Assembly (NCBI GenBank): GCA_947259915.1
Contig: CAMYOC010000051.1
Span: 162,055-221,158 of the forward strand
Direction of reading: 5' to 3'
Source of the DNA: an uncultured Gammaproteobacteria bacterium
GTDB taxonomy: Bacteria > Pseudomonadota > Gammaproteobacteria > Steroidobacterales > XN24
Length of the DNA stretch: 59,104 nucleotides
The stretch's first letter is position 1. Every line of letters begins with the position of its first letter. Shown here piece by piece: positions 9,206-17,971 of the stretch. Both the position numbers and the translations under genes were made by a program. Below the pieces are notes generated by a model. That model was not told the DNA's origin and did not search any database. It saw only the letters and a program-made list of their open reading frames with translations.

Positions 9206-10338
9206 ACCGGGACCTGAGGGAACTGCTCGAGGATGGAACGCCCACAGCCGAGGCGATCGACAACTTTATCGCCGAGCGGGCGTTTCCACTGGCCGATGCG
9301 CGCGGCGTGACCTTTATCTATCGCGGCGAAGCGGAGACGGTACTGCTCCGGCACTGGGTCTACGGCCTGCCCTCGTCTCAGGCCCTGGAGCGGGTCCCCG
9401 ATACGGACCTGTGGTACCGGTTTATCGAACTCCCGCCCCGCTCCCGTATCGAATACAAGTTCGATGTGGTCAGCGACGAACAAAACCACTGGATCACCGA
9501 TCCGCTCAACCCGCTCACCGCCGAGGACCCCTTCGGCCGGAACTCGGTATGCCGCGCTTTCGGCTATGAACGCCCGGTGTGGACGCTGCCGGAGACGGGC
9601 TCGCGGCCCGGCGTGATCGAGGCGCTGAATCTGCATAGCCGGCACCTGGAAGGTCCGCGGGAAGTCCTGTGCTATCTGCCGGCACGTTTCCGCCGCAGTC
9701 GCCGCTACCCGTTATTGGTCGTCCACGACGGTGCCGACTTCCTCCGTTTCGCCGATCTCAGGGCTGTGCTGGACAACCTGATAGAGCGACTCGAGATCCC
9801 GCCGATGATCGTCGCCATGACCCAGGCCGGCGACCGGCTGCAAGAATATGCGGGCGATGCGCGCCACGCCGGCTTTATCGCCGAGGAACTCCTGCCCACG
9901 CTGCAGCGCAAGCTCCCGCTGGAGGACAATCCGTCGCGCCGTGCGCTGATGGGCGCCAGCTTCGGCGCCGTGGCCTCGCTGGCCACCGCCTGGCTCTATC
10001 CGGGCGTGTTCGACCGCCTGCTGCTGTTGTCCGGCTCCTTCGCCTTTAGCGACATCGGCCCTCATCGGCGGGGGCCGGCGTTCGATCCGGTGGTGGAGTT
10101 TATGAACCGCTTCCGGATGCGACCCGGGCGGCCGGCACGCCGCGTCTATCTGGCCTGCGGTATCTACGAATCCCTTATTTACGAGAATCGCTCCATAGTA
10201 CCCCTGCTACAGGACAACGATATCCAGGTCCGGTTCCACGAGGTTCGTGACGGCCATAACTGGGAAAACTGGCGGGATCGTCTGCGTGACGGCCTGAGCT
10301 GGCTTTTCCCGGGCCCGCTCTGGATGATTTACGAATAA
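9202..10338 (+). CDS. Alpha/beta-hydrolase, enterochelin-esterase-like
   Basis: A 378-residue protein with an N-terminal beta-sandwich-like region (about 35-125) resembling the Ig/CBM48-like domain of Fes-type esterases. A hydrolase domain follows, with the nucleophile elbow G-A-S-F-G-A (Ser253) and catalytic His in D-G-H-N-W-E-N-W (His352). A likely role is cleaving or transferring an acyl group from a small molecule. It has no signal peptide, so it is cytoplasmic. It overlaps the preceding S51-like gene by 4 nt and lies 68 nt before the first ATP-grasp gene. Confidence 0.75.
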   Translation: MNRDLRELLEDGTPTAEAIDNFIAERAFPLADARGVTFIYRGEAETVLLRHWVYGLPSSQALERVPDTDLWYRFIELPPRSRIEYKFDVVSDEQNHWITDPLNPLTAEDPFGRNSVCRAFGYERPVWTLPETGSRPGVIEALNLHSRHLEGPREVLCYLPARFRRSRRYPLLVVHDGADFLRFADLRAVLDNLIERLEIPPMIVAMTQAGDRLQEYAGDARHAGFIAEELLPTLQRKLPLEDNPSRRALMGASFGAVASLATAWLYPGVFDRLLLLSGSFAFSDIGPHRRGPAFDPVVEFMNRFRMRPGRPARRVYLACGIYESLIYENRSIVPLLQDNDIQVRFHEVRDGHNWENWRDRLRDGLSWLFPGPLWMIYE

Positions 10339-10406
10339 CGGCCTAGAGTTCGTAGTCCGATCAATAAGAAGGGCGGTGCCAGCCGCCGCGGGCAAGAGGG
10401 CACAAC

Positions 10407-11651
10407 GTGGCAACAGTCACCAAACACATCGGTCTGTCCCTGGGCGCCGACATCTGCTGGCCGATCTGCTACGAGGAACTGGTCAGGCGTCTCGATCTGG
10501 CGATCCCGACCGGCGATGGCGAGATCCGCTTCGCGGTGGATCGCGTCTCGATCGAACCCTTCTCGCTGCGCCAACCCTGTCGCTACGACGTGGTGATCGA
10601 TCGTCTGACCCACTGGTTCCATCCCAGTCGGGAGTGGATCAAGAAATCGGTGTTGATGGACGGCCTGTACGTGTTCAACAATCCGTGGTCTCTGCAATCC
10701 ATGGAGAAGCACACCAGTTATGTGGGCATGATGCGGCTCGGCCTGCCGGTGCCAGAAACCTGGTTACTGCCGCAGAAAAGCTATCTGCCGTCACCGGATC
10801 TGCAGAGCACGCTCGAGCGCTACGCCAGTCTCTTCGATCTGGACCAGATCGGCGAGGCCCTCGGCTATCCATCGTTTTTGAAACCCTACGATGGCGGCGC
10901 CTGGGTCGGCGTAAACAAGATCGACAGCGGTGCCGAGCTTCACGCCGCCTACGACAGCAGCGGCACCCGGGTCATGCATCTGCAGAAGGCGGTGCTGCCG
11001 CATGATCGCTTTATCCGCTGCATCGGTCTTGGACCACAGCTGCGGCCGGTGAGCTACGACCCAGGCGCTGCGCTGCATGATCGTTACCGGGTCGAGGAAG
11101 ATTTTCTCAGCGCCGAGGATGTCAAGCTGCTCGGCGACATGACGTTGACCATCAACAGTTTCTTTGGCTGGGATTTCAATTCCTGTGAGGCCTTGAGCCA
11201 GGGCGACGACTGGTTCCCCATCGACTTCGCCAACGCCTGCCCGGATTCCCAGGTCACATCGCTGCACTACCATTTCCCGTGGCTGGTGATGGCCAACGTG
11301 CGCTGGTCACTGTTCTGTGCCGCGACCAGGCGGCGCATGCGGCCGAACCTGGACTGGGCGCCGTATTTCGACATCGCCGACAGCGATCGCTCGATGCGGG
11401 AGAAGATCAGCGCCTACGCTGCCATCGCCCACGAGCGCTTCGAGACCGAGCGCTTCGAGGAGTTTTGCGCGCAACACCTGAACCATCTGGATGAGATCGC
11501 GCTCGAGTTCTTCACTACGGATGTCGCCCGGGACGCGGTAAGGCAGAAAGTCGAAGTGCTGTTCCCGGCGCATGAAATCGAGGAATTCACCGAACTCTTC
11601 TGGCAGCGCATCCAGCGCTGGCGCGAATACCACCGGCAGGCTGTGCAATGA
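10407..11651 (+). CDS. ATP-grasp ligase (first of two)
   Basis: A 414-residue protein that starts at GTG with an AAGAGGG ribosome site. It has an ATP-grasp layout: N-terminal pre-ATP domain, then F-L-K-P-Y-D-G-G (157-164, with nucleotide-binding Lys159), and a metal site in P-I-D-F-A-N-A-C-P-D (271-280). ATP-grasp enzymes activate a carboxylate as acyl phosphate and join it to an amine or thiol. The long helical C-terminal region (about 320-414) is unusual. Substrates are unknown. Its stop overlaps the next start (ATGA), so it is translated in step with the second hydrolase. Confidence 0.75.
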   Translation: MATVTKHIGLSLGADICWPICYEELVRRLDLAIPTGDGEIRFAVDRVSIEPFSLRQPCRYDVVIDRLTHWFHPSREWIKKSVLMDGLYVFNNPWSLQSMEKHTSYVGMMRLGLPVPETWLLPQKSYLPSPDLQSTLERYASLFDLDQIGEALGYPSFLKPYDGGAWVGVNKIDSGAELHAAYDSSGTRVMHLQKAVLPHDRFIRCIGLGPQLRPVSYDPGAALHDRYRVEEDFLSAEDVKLLGDMTLTINSFFGWDFNSCEALSQGDDWFPIDFANACPDSQVTSLHYHFPWLVMANVRWSLFCAATRRRMRPNLDWAPYFDIADSDRSMREKISAYAAIAHERFETERFEEFCAQHLNHLDEIALEFFTTDVARDAVRQKVEVLFPAHEIEEFTELFWQRIQRWREYHRQAVQ

Positions 11652-12376
11652 AGGAGATGTCGGACTGGTATTCGGCACGCCTCGAGCGCGAGGTGAGAAT
11701 GGTGCGCTGGGGTCATTACGGGACTCCGGTGCTGCTGTTCCCCACTGCCGGTGGCGACGCCGAGGAAGTTGAGCGCTTCCATCTGATCGGCGCAATCTGG
11801 CCGCTTATCGAAAGCGGCCGGATCAAGGTCTACTCCTGTGACAGCGTCGCCGGCAGGGCATGGATCGAAGACGGCCACGCGCCGCTTTATCGGGCGCGGC
11901 TGCAGAATGCGTATGACAGCTTTATCTACCGCGAAGTCGTGCCCGCCATCCGCGCTGACTGCAAGCAAGCGGATATCGAGATCGTCAGTGCCGGTGCTTC
12001 AATCGGCGCATTCAATGCCGTCGCCTCTCTGTGCCGACACCCGGACGTATTCCGCTGCGCCATCGGCATGAGCGGCACATACGATCTGCAGGAGTGGCTG
12101 CAGGGGCAATTCTTCGAGGACTTCTATTTCTCTTCTCCGCTGCATTATCTGCCAAACCTCGGCGAGTCGCCGCAGCTTGATATGCTGCGCCGGCGCTTCG
12201 TGCTGCTCGCCTACGCTGGCGGCCGCTGGGAGAGCCCGGAAGAGTCCTGGCGGATGGCCCGTGCGCTGGGCGACAAGTCCGTACCCAACCGCGTCGATCC
12301 ATGGGGACCGGAGTGGGATCACGATTGGCCGGCCTGGCGTGCGATGTTGCCTGTGTATCTGGATGATCTTGCCTGA
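11648..12376 (+). CDS. Alpha/beta-hydrolase, putative esterase
   Basis: A 242-residue single-domain hydrolase with the nucleophile motif G-A-S-I-G-A (Ser118) and a His in E-W-D-H-D-W-P-A-W (His225) close to the C-terminus. Like the other hydrolase in the operon it belongs to the esterase-D/Fes-like group, but it lacks the N-terminal sandwich. It sits between the two ATP-grasp genes, overlapping the first by 4 nt and ending 11 nt before the second. This suggests cleavage or release of a ligase product. Confidence 0.75.
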   Translation: MKEMSDWYSARLEREVRMVRWGHYGTPVLLFPTAGGDAEEVERFHLIGAIWPLIESGRIKVYSCDSVAGRAWIEDGHAPLYRARLQNAYDSFIYREVVPAIRADCKQADIEIVSAGASIGAFNAVASLCRHPDVFRCAIGMSGTYDLQEWLQGQFFEDFYFSSPLHYLPNLGESPQLDMLRRRFVLLAYAGGRWESPEESWRMARALGDKSVPNRVDPWGPEWDHDWPAWRAMLPVYLDDLA

Positions 12377-12387
12377 GCGATGCCAAC

Positions 12388-13608
12388 ATGAACGTCATCT
12401 TTGTCGAACCCGCCTTCCCGGATAATCAGCGCCAGTTCGCCCGTGCCCTGAAGAAAGTGGGCGCGCGGGTGATCGGGATCGGCGAGCGCCCCTGGGACTG
12501 GCTGGATCAGGAGCTACACGGCTGGCTGGACGAATACGAGCACGTGCCCTCGGTCACTAACGAACGCGTCCTGATGGACACCGTGCGCAAAGTGCAGTCG
12601 CGGCACTGGGTCGATCGTCTGGAGGCGACGATCGAAGCGCACATCCTGCCGGTAGCCAAGGTGCGCGAGGCCTGCCACATCCCCGGCACTTCGCTACATA
12701 CTGCCTGGCTGTGCCGTGACAAGCCGTCAATGAAGGAAGCGCTGCGTGCGGCGGGAGTGCCGTGCGCGCAATCGGTCGGCACCAGCGACGCGGCCGAGGC
12801 CAGAGATTTCGCCGCGCGGATCGGCTATCCACTGATCGTCAAGCCGCGCGATTCCGCCGGCGCCGCCGCGACCTGGCGGGTCGATGACGACGGCGAGCTG
12901 GAGCGGGTGATGCGCGCCTGCGGACTGGCCGACGGTGCCAGCGTGGCACTGGAGGAGTTCGTCGAGGGTCACGAGGGCTACTACGACACGATAACCGTCG
13001 ACGGCCACGTGGCCCACGATTTCATCACCCACTACTATCCGAATGTGTTGGAGGCGATGCGCAACCGCTGGATCTCGCCGCAGATGGTGACCACCAATCG
13101 ACTCGATGCGCCCGGGTATGACGAGATACGCGCCATGGGCCGCAAGGTCATCAAGACATTGGGCATCGGCACGTCACCGACACACATGGAGTGGTTCTTT
13201 GGACCCAAGGGCCTGCGCTTCTCGGAGATCGGCTGCCGCCCGCCCGGCGTCTGCCAGTGGGATGTCTATTGCGCCGCCAATGACTTCGATCTGTACGAGG
13301 ACTGGGCCAACACCATCGTCCACGGCCGCACCTGGCTGACACCGAGCCGTCAATATGCCGCCGGCCTGATCGCGCTACGCCCGGATCGGGACGGACATAT
13401 CCGCGGCTACGAAGGCGCGGACGATATCCAAAACCGGTTCGGCGAATGGATCGTCGCCAGCCGCTTCCCCGACCCGGGCGCTCCGACGCAGGGGGTGGAG
13501 GCCGGCTACATGGCTAACGCCTGGATCCGCATCCGCCATCCTGACTACGATCAGCTGCGCTGGATGATGAACGAGATCGGACGCACGATCCGCGTCCACG
13601 CCGGCTGA
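12388..13608 (+). CDS. ATP-grasp ligase (second of two), carbamoyl-phosphate-synthase-like
   Basis: A 406-residue ATP-grasp protein. It shows an N-terminal Rossmann-like strand (M-N-V-I-F-V-E-P), a Lys in D-K-P-S-M-K-E, the large loop L-I-V-K-P-R-D-S-A-G-A-A (149-160), the L-E-E-F-V-E-G hinge (188-194) and the metal/phosphate site F-S-E-I-G-C-R-P-P-G (278-287). In this last motif a Cys replaces the usual Asn of E-x-N-x-R. It is only distantly similar to the first ATP-grasp protein, so the pair is not a recent duplication. It probably makes a different amide or peptide bond. Last gene of the operon. Confidence 0.82.
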   Translation: MNVIFVEPAFPDNQRQFARALKKVGARVIGIGERPWDWLDQELHGWLDEYEHVPSVTNERVLMDTVRKVQSRHWVDRLEATIEAHILPVAKVREACHIPGTSLHTAWLCRDKPSMKEALRAAGVPCAQSVGTSDAAEARDFAARIGYPLIVKPRDSAGAAATWRVDDDGELERVMRACGLADGASVALEEFVEGHEGYYDTITVDGHVAHDFITHYYPNVLEAMRNRWISPQMVTTNRLDAPGYDEIRAMGRKVIKTLGIGTSPTHMEWFFGPKGLRFSEIGCRPPGVCQWDVYCAANDFDLYEDWANTIVHGRTWLTPSRQYAAGLIALRPDRDGHIRGYEGADDIQNRFGEWIVASRFPDPGAPTQGVEAGYMANAWIRIRHPDYDQLRWMMNEIGRTIRVHAG

Positions 13609-13637
13609 TCAGAACCGCGGCTGACCCGCAGCCGCAC

Positions 13638-14684
13638 TCACACCGCGTTGCCGGCCGGCATCACCAGGTCCCCGAGCCCGGCCCGCTCGATCCATGAGCG
13701 GGCCTGATCCAGATCAGCGGCCAGATCGGTCCGCAGTTGCTCGAGATCCTGCTCGCGTTGCGTGCGATCGTAGGCGCGCCGCGGGTCTTTGGCATGACGC
13801 CGGAACAACTCCCCGCTCACGATCGCCTCTATGTCCGCAACCGGCAGCGCAACGCCGAAGTGATCGAAACAGCGTCGTAACGTCTCCGTCGGGTTGGCGA
13901 ACAACGCTTCGCAATCGAGGCTGCACAGGGTTTGCCGCTCGGCCAGCGCGGCGCGGAATCGTAGCATCTGCACGGCCCATAGGCAGGCCGCCCGTTCCGC
14001 CGTAGTCAGGCTGGCCGGATCCTCCGTCGCCAGCTCCGGCGTCGCCTTGATGCCGCCGGTCAGCTGCGCGCTGACATTGTCGACCCAGCGTCGATGCATC
14101 GGCGTCTTCAAAATCGATAGCACATAACGCTCGATACCCGCATACAGCAGCACACCGCGCGATTCCGAATGCAGGTCGAGCAACGGCCCGAGCATGAAGT
14201 TGACCGGCACGTTGGCCTTGACGATGACCGCCTCGTCGCGAGCATAGCGCCGTCCCATCAGCGCCCCTGTCAGCGCCAGGCAGCGGCGCCAGATGGCGGG
14301 ATCGCGGGGTCCGGAACGCGTCGCTGCAGCCTCGGCCCCAAGCTGGCGCAACGGGAACGGTTCTCGCAGCACCAGTGTGCGCGCCGGCACATCCATCGCG
14401 CGTGCCAGCAAGGTCGATCCACAATGAGCGATATGGAAGATAAAGTTTATCGGACGCTGGGCTACCCGGCGGCGCTCGAATTCATCCAGCAACCCGGGCA
14501 GCGGCAGGCGCCAACCGCGCCGGGCCGCTGGGATGATGCGTCCGCGGTCCATAAACAGCGATTGCCGGTATGTCTCCCGGCTCATCGGCACCAGATCCAG
14601 TCCATCCTGGCTGAACTCCAGGGGACAGGCATCTGGGCGCCGGAAAAGTGTGTCCGGATCGAGCGCGCTCGCTGTTTCGTTCAT
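13638..14684 (-). CDS. Sulfotransferase-like protein
   Basis: A 348-residue protein carrying H-I-A-H-C-G-S-T-L-L-A-R (84-95), the 5'-phosphosulfate-binding loop pattern of sulfotransferases. A segment around S-L-D-C-E-A-L-F-A-N-P-T-E-T-L is typical of the region before the C-terminal helix. A transfer from PAPS to a small molecule is plausible, but the 3'-phosphate-binding part is only weakly visible. It faces the ATP-grasp operon (stops 30 nt apart) and is divergent from the dioxygenase gene at 14800. Confidence 0.6.
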   Translation of the reverse strand: MNETASALDPDTLFRRPDACPLEFSQDGLDLVPMSRETYRQSLFMDRGRIIPAARRGWRLPLPGLLDEFERRRVAQRPINFIFHIAHCGSTLLARAMDVPARTLVLREPFPLRQLGAEAAATRSGPRDPAIWRRCLALTGALMGRRYARDEAVIVKANVPVNFMLGPLLDLHSESRGVLLYAGIERYVLSILKTPMHRRWVDNVSAQLTGGIKATPELATEDPASLTTAERAACLWAVQMLRFRAALAERQTLCSLDCEALFANPTETLRRCFDHFGVALPVADIEAIVSGELFRRHAKDPRRAYDRTQREQDLEQLRTDLAADLDQARSWIERAGLGDLVMPAGNAV

Positions 14685-14799
14685 CTACCCGGCGGCCGCC
14701 CGCCGTCCGTTCTTTGCTACCATCGGGGTGCCTGAGTCTAACCTGTTCCGTCTACCCGCGCCGCAGCGACGACGTGCCCGCGGGCCGCAGACGAAGTCG

Positions 14800-15825
14800 A
14801 TGAATCGCCGACAAATCACGGATAACATGCCGCCCAACCAAGCCATGAGTCACATCCAGCTACCCGAGGGACCGACACCTTACGCCACGCTCAACGGCAG
14901 TGGCGCCGCACTCGGCGATATAGAGGCCGGCGATGTGATTGAACTGTTCAAAACACATGGCGCTCTGCTGCTGCGCGATTTCGCTTACGACCTGGCGGGA
15001 TTCAGGGCCTTTACCGGGCAGTTTTGTTGCCGCTTCGTGCGCAACGAAAGCGGCAAGCGCGAGCAGGTCTCCGCCGATGGCACGACACAAAGCGTCAATC
15101 TTGGGCGCGAGGCATTCCCACTGCATCCGGAATTGTCGCGGGTTCCATGGCGACCGGATATTGCCTGGTTCGCTTGCGCCCAACCGCCGGCCAGCCGTGG
15201 CGAGACGCTGGTCTGCGATGGTGTGGCCACAGCGGCCGGCCTGGACGCCGATACCAGGGCGTATCTGGCGACCCGCTCGGTGCTTTACCGCGAGGAGACA
15301 CCGCTGGGCGCATTTACCGACTGGCTGGGCATTCCGCCGCCGGACGATGCCACCCTGGCGGCACTTTCCGTTAACAGTCCGTTCTTGTTCCAGCGAGCCG
15401 AGGGTCGCATCTTCCGTTCATTTACAGCGCCGTTCCTGCATCGCCCTCTGTTCACCGACCAACCGGCATTCGGTAATTTCCTGTTGTTCGCCCGCCGCAT
15501 GCTGCGCACACGGCAGTTCCCGCTGTTTGAAGACGGCAGCCTTATCGCGGACGAGATCTGCGATGAGATCGCCCGGGTCAGCGACGGCCTCACCGCCGCC
15601 CATCGCTGGCGAACGGGCGATATCCTGATGCTGGACAACAGTCGTTTCATGCACGGCCGTAACCCGGTGGATGATCCGGACAGCCGGGTCATCTGGACAC
15701 AGTTTGGTTATGCGGCGTTTCTGCGCGCGGACGATCCACGCCGGGAACAGCCATGGCGGCATACCGATGACCCGCGGGCGATCTTCTTCGGACTCTCTCC
15801 CGACAGCAGAGCAGCGGCGCACTAG
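14800..15825 (+). CDS. Clavaminate-synthase-like / TauD-family Fe(II)/2-oxoglutarate dioxygenase
   Basis: A protein of about 341 residues. The metal site appears as P-L-H-P-E-L (H109, E111) with distal His in S-R-F-M-H-G-R-N-P and the 2-oxoglutarate Arg in S-R-V-I-W-T-Q-F-G. H-x-E, rather than H-x-D, is typical of the clavaminate-synthase/SyrP/VioC branch that hydroxylates amino acids or peptides. The surrounding P-P-A-S-R-G-E-T-L-V-C-D also fits that branch. The start is uncertain: ATGs at 14800, 14827 and 14845 all lack a strong ribosome site. Its closeness to the ATP-grasp operon suggests tailoring of the same product. Confidence 0.78.
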   Translation: MNRRQITDNMPPNQAMSHIQLPEGPTPYATLNGSGAALGDIEAGDVIELFKTHGALLLRDFAYDLAGFRAFTGQFCCRFVRNESGKREQVSADGTTQSVNLGREAFPLHPELSRVPWRPDIAWFACAQPPASRGETLVCDGVATAAGLDADTRAYLATRSVLYREETPLGAFTDWLGIPPPDDATLAALSVNSPFLFQRAEGRIFRSFTAPFLHRPLFTDQPAFGNFLLFARRMLRTRQFPLFEDGSLIADEICDEIARVSDGLTAAHRWRTGDILMLDNSRFMHGRNPVDDPDSRVIWTQFGYAAFLRADDPRREQPWRHTDDPRAIFFGLSPDSRAAAH

Positions 15826-15855
15826 TCGGTGCGCCACGGGCTGCGCCGAGCCGGC

Positions 15856-16479
15856 TCAGTGCAGCGTGTAGCTGTATGCCTGCGGTTGACCGCCGCGCTC
15901 GACCAGCAGGTCGAAATTGGGCTGGCCGCGCAACGCGTTGATGGTCTGCATGAATGTGCCGGGATCGCTGGCCGCGACCCCGTTCAAACTCAGGATGACG
16001 TCGCCGTCCTGAAGCCCGAGCCGATGGAAGTCCCCGCCGGGTAACAGCCAGGCGACCCGGTAACCCTCCAGATAACCGTCATTGACTGATGGCTCCAGAG
16101 AGATCTGGCTGACCAGACGCTGCCGGTCGCCGACCGCGCGTTCGAAGTCTGCCCGAGGCAGACTGATGTCGTAGCGTGCTGGCGCCGATGGCAGATCCTG
16201 GCGCGCTGCGCGCAATTTGCTGCGAAGAACCAGCGATACCTCGCCCGCCGCGCAATCCATCCGCACCTGCCTGGCGCCGACGGCGACCAGCACGCAGCCC
16301 TCGATCTCCTGACCGAGATCAACGATCAGCTGCCGTTTATCGTCGGTCTCGAACACTGCGTGGGACGGGTCACCGGCCCGGCTGTCCATCATCATCGTGC
16401 CGACGAGGCGCAAGTCGCCGGCCGCCGCTGTGAGTAGCGGCAGCACGGCGCCAAGGACCAGGATCGACAGCCGTTTCAT
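15856..16479 (-). CDS. Periplasmic GspC-like PDZ protein
   Basis: A 207-residue protein with a signal peptide (1-20). Residues ~22-100 resemble the homology region of type II secretion protein GspC (L-V-G-T-M-M then D-P-S-H-A-V-F-E). A C-terminal PDZ domain contains L-G-L-Q-D-G-D-V-I-L-S-L-N-G. No other type II secretion gene is in the window, so it more likely serves as the periplasmic scaffold of the machine encoded upstream. It is the last gene of the 17-gene block, 10 nt after the AgmX-like gene. Confidence 0.75.
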   Translation of the reverse strand: MKRLSILVLGAVLPLLTAAAGDLRLVGTMMMDSRAGDPSHAVFETDDKRQLIVDLGQEIEGCVLVAVGARQVRMDCAAGEVSLVLRSKLRAARQDLPSAPARYDISLPRADFERAVGDRQRLVSQISLEPSVNDGYLEGYRVAWLLPGGDFHRLGLQDGDVILSLNGVAASDPGTFMQTINALRGQPNFDLLVERGGQPQAYSYTLH

Positions 16480-16489
16480 GCGATCTCGC

Positions 16490-17455
16490 CTAGGCCGGGA
16501 AGAAGTCGATGGGCTTGGTCGTAGTGACCGTTGCCACGTCCTTCTCCTCGAAACGGAACATGCGCACGCGCGCCATCAGCTTGCGCTGGAATTCGGCGTC
16601 CTGCAGCTCACTGGAGACGATGTTGACATCAGTGACCTGACCGCTCGGTGCGATGGTCAGACTCAGCACCAGCTTGCCGCGCAGCGTCGGATCCTTACGC
16701 AATGCCCGGTTATACAGGGCGTAGATCGCGCCTTTGTTCTTGTCGAACACCAGCTCGATCTCTTCGCGACTGCGCGCGGCCACACGGCCGTCACCACCAC
16801 TACCACCACCGACAGCACCGGTACCGTTGCCACTGCCGCCGATGCTGCTGGCGACCTGCGTGGTGCTGCGGCCGGCCAGACCGCTGCCGCCGGTATTGCG
16901 GCTCAGCCCGGCGGTATTGATGCCACCACTGGCCTTACCGGCCCGCGAGGTGATCACCGAACGCTCGTTGTGAGAGGTGATGCCCTCGCCGGCTGCCAGG
17001 TCCCGATTGTTGGTCACCGAGGCTACCGCCTCGTTCTCACGCAGGTCGGCGAGGCTGTCAGCAAAGGCCATCAACCCGGCTTTGGCCGCCCGCTCGCGGG
17101 CTGGCTCGGGCGTCGGCGCCGGTTCCGGTTCAGGCGATGTTTCTTCTACCACCTTCTCCACCGGCTGCACGGTCTCTTCGACGGGCACCGGCTCCGGCTC
17201 GGTCTCCTGGACCACAGGAGGCGGAGGTGGCTGCTTCGGTTTCTCCAGCATCAGCTTGGCAAAGCGCTGCGGGACTTCCGGTAGTTTCTCGACCTCCGAT
17301 TGTGGGATCGGCAGCCAGGGGATGATCAGGCTCAGCACCAGAACCGCAAGCGCGATGCTGCGCAGCAGTTTCTTGAACCGTTCCTCAACTTCCGGGATCG
17401 GCGACCACGGCAGCGTGTACAGCCGGTACGGGATGCGGAATGTCGCGGCAGTCAT
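16490..17455 (-). CDS. AgmX/TonB-like energy transducer
   Basis: A 321-residue protein with one N-terminal membrane helix (about 30-50, ending I-P-W-L-P-I-P), a Pro/Glu-rich periplasmic span and a Gly/Ser-rich linker (about 195-230). The C-terminal domain runs from about residue 230, with N-K-G-A-I-Y-A-L-Y-N-R-A-L and G-K-L-V-L-S-L-T-I-A-P-S-G-Q-V. The last part matches the AgmX/PglI C-terminal family known from the myxobacterial gliding apparatus. It likely transmits motion from the ExbB/ExbD motor to outer-membrane partners. It overlaps the exbD gene upstream by 4 nt. Confidence 0.85.
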   Translation of the reverse strand: MTAATFRIPYRLYTLPWSPIPEVEERFKKLLRSIALAVLVLSLIIPWLPIPQSEVEKLPEVPQRFAKLMLEKPKQPPPPPVVQETEPEPVPVEETVQPVEKVVEETSPEPEPAPTPEPARERAAKAGLMAFADSLADLRENEAVASVTNNRDLAAGEGITSHNERSVITSRAGKASGGINTAGLSRNTGGSGLAGRSTTQVASSIGGSGNGTGAVGGGSGGDGRVAARSREEIELVFDKNKGAIYALYNRALRKDPTLRGKLVLSLTIAPSGQVTDVNIVSSELQDAEFQRKLMARVRMFRFEEKDVATVTTTKPIDFFPA

Positions 17456-17958
17456 GTCGCGCTACCTCCCGCATCTTCCGGTGCTTTCTGCATCACCGCC
17501 AGCGACACGCGACCGTAATCGGCCTCGGTACAGGTGGCCATCACCTTGCGCAACAGACTGTAGGGGACCGTGCGGTCACCGAGGATAGTGACCTCCCGGA
17601 CAGCGTCGTCGTCGACCCGGATCAGCCGGCGCGCCTGCGCGTCCAGCGCCGCCTTGAGGGGCAGCAGCGTATTACCGCGGCTGGCAACTGCGTCGGCGGT
17701 GCTGATTACAGCCTGGCCCTGGACCAGAATCTGGTCCTTGTTGACCAGCACCACCACGGTCTCGCGTGGCTTCTCCTGGCTGACGGACTCGGGGATGTCG
17801 ACCGAGCGGGTGGGCAGTTCCTGGACATCCGAGGAGTTCACGAGGAGGAAGAACACCAGGATGGTAAAGATGTCCATGAGCGACACCAGGTTCAGCGCCG
17901 CCCCCCGCCCGCGGCGGTGGTGGACTTGCATGCGCACGGCACGTTTTGACATTTTCAT
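17452..17958 (-). CDS. exbD: ExbD/TolR-family protein (second copy)
   Basis: A 168-residue biopolymer-transport protein: short cytoplasmic basic N-terminus, one membrane helix (L-N-L-V-S-L-M-D-I-F-T-I-L-V-F-F-L-L) with the conserved protonatable Asp, then a periplasmic domain. The ATG at 17958 has GGGAGA upstream; the longer reading from 18078 is rejected because it would run into the first exbD. Together with ExbB it forms the proton-driven motor. It carries the canonical Asp in its helix. Confidence 0.88.
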   Translation of the reverse strand: MKMSKRAVRMQVHHRRGRGAALNLVSLMDIFTILVFFLLVNSSDVQELPTRSVDIPESVSQEKPRETVVVLVNKDQILVQGQAVISTADAVASRGNTLLPLKAALDAQARRLIRVDDDAVREVTILGDRTVPYSLLRKVMATCTEADYGRVSLAVMQKAPEDAGGSAT

Positions 17959-17971
17959 GACCGTCTCCCGT

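Noticed and set aside
15856..16479. Type II secretion system gene gspC
   Set aside because: Only the GspC-like homology and PDZ regions are present and no other gsp gene is near; it fits better as part of the motor operon.
16790..16830. Repeat-like run of CACCAC/TACCAC trinucleotides
   Set aside because: It encodes the Gly-rich linker of the AgmX-like protein; it is coding low complexity, not a repeat element.
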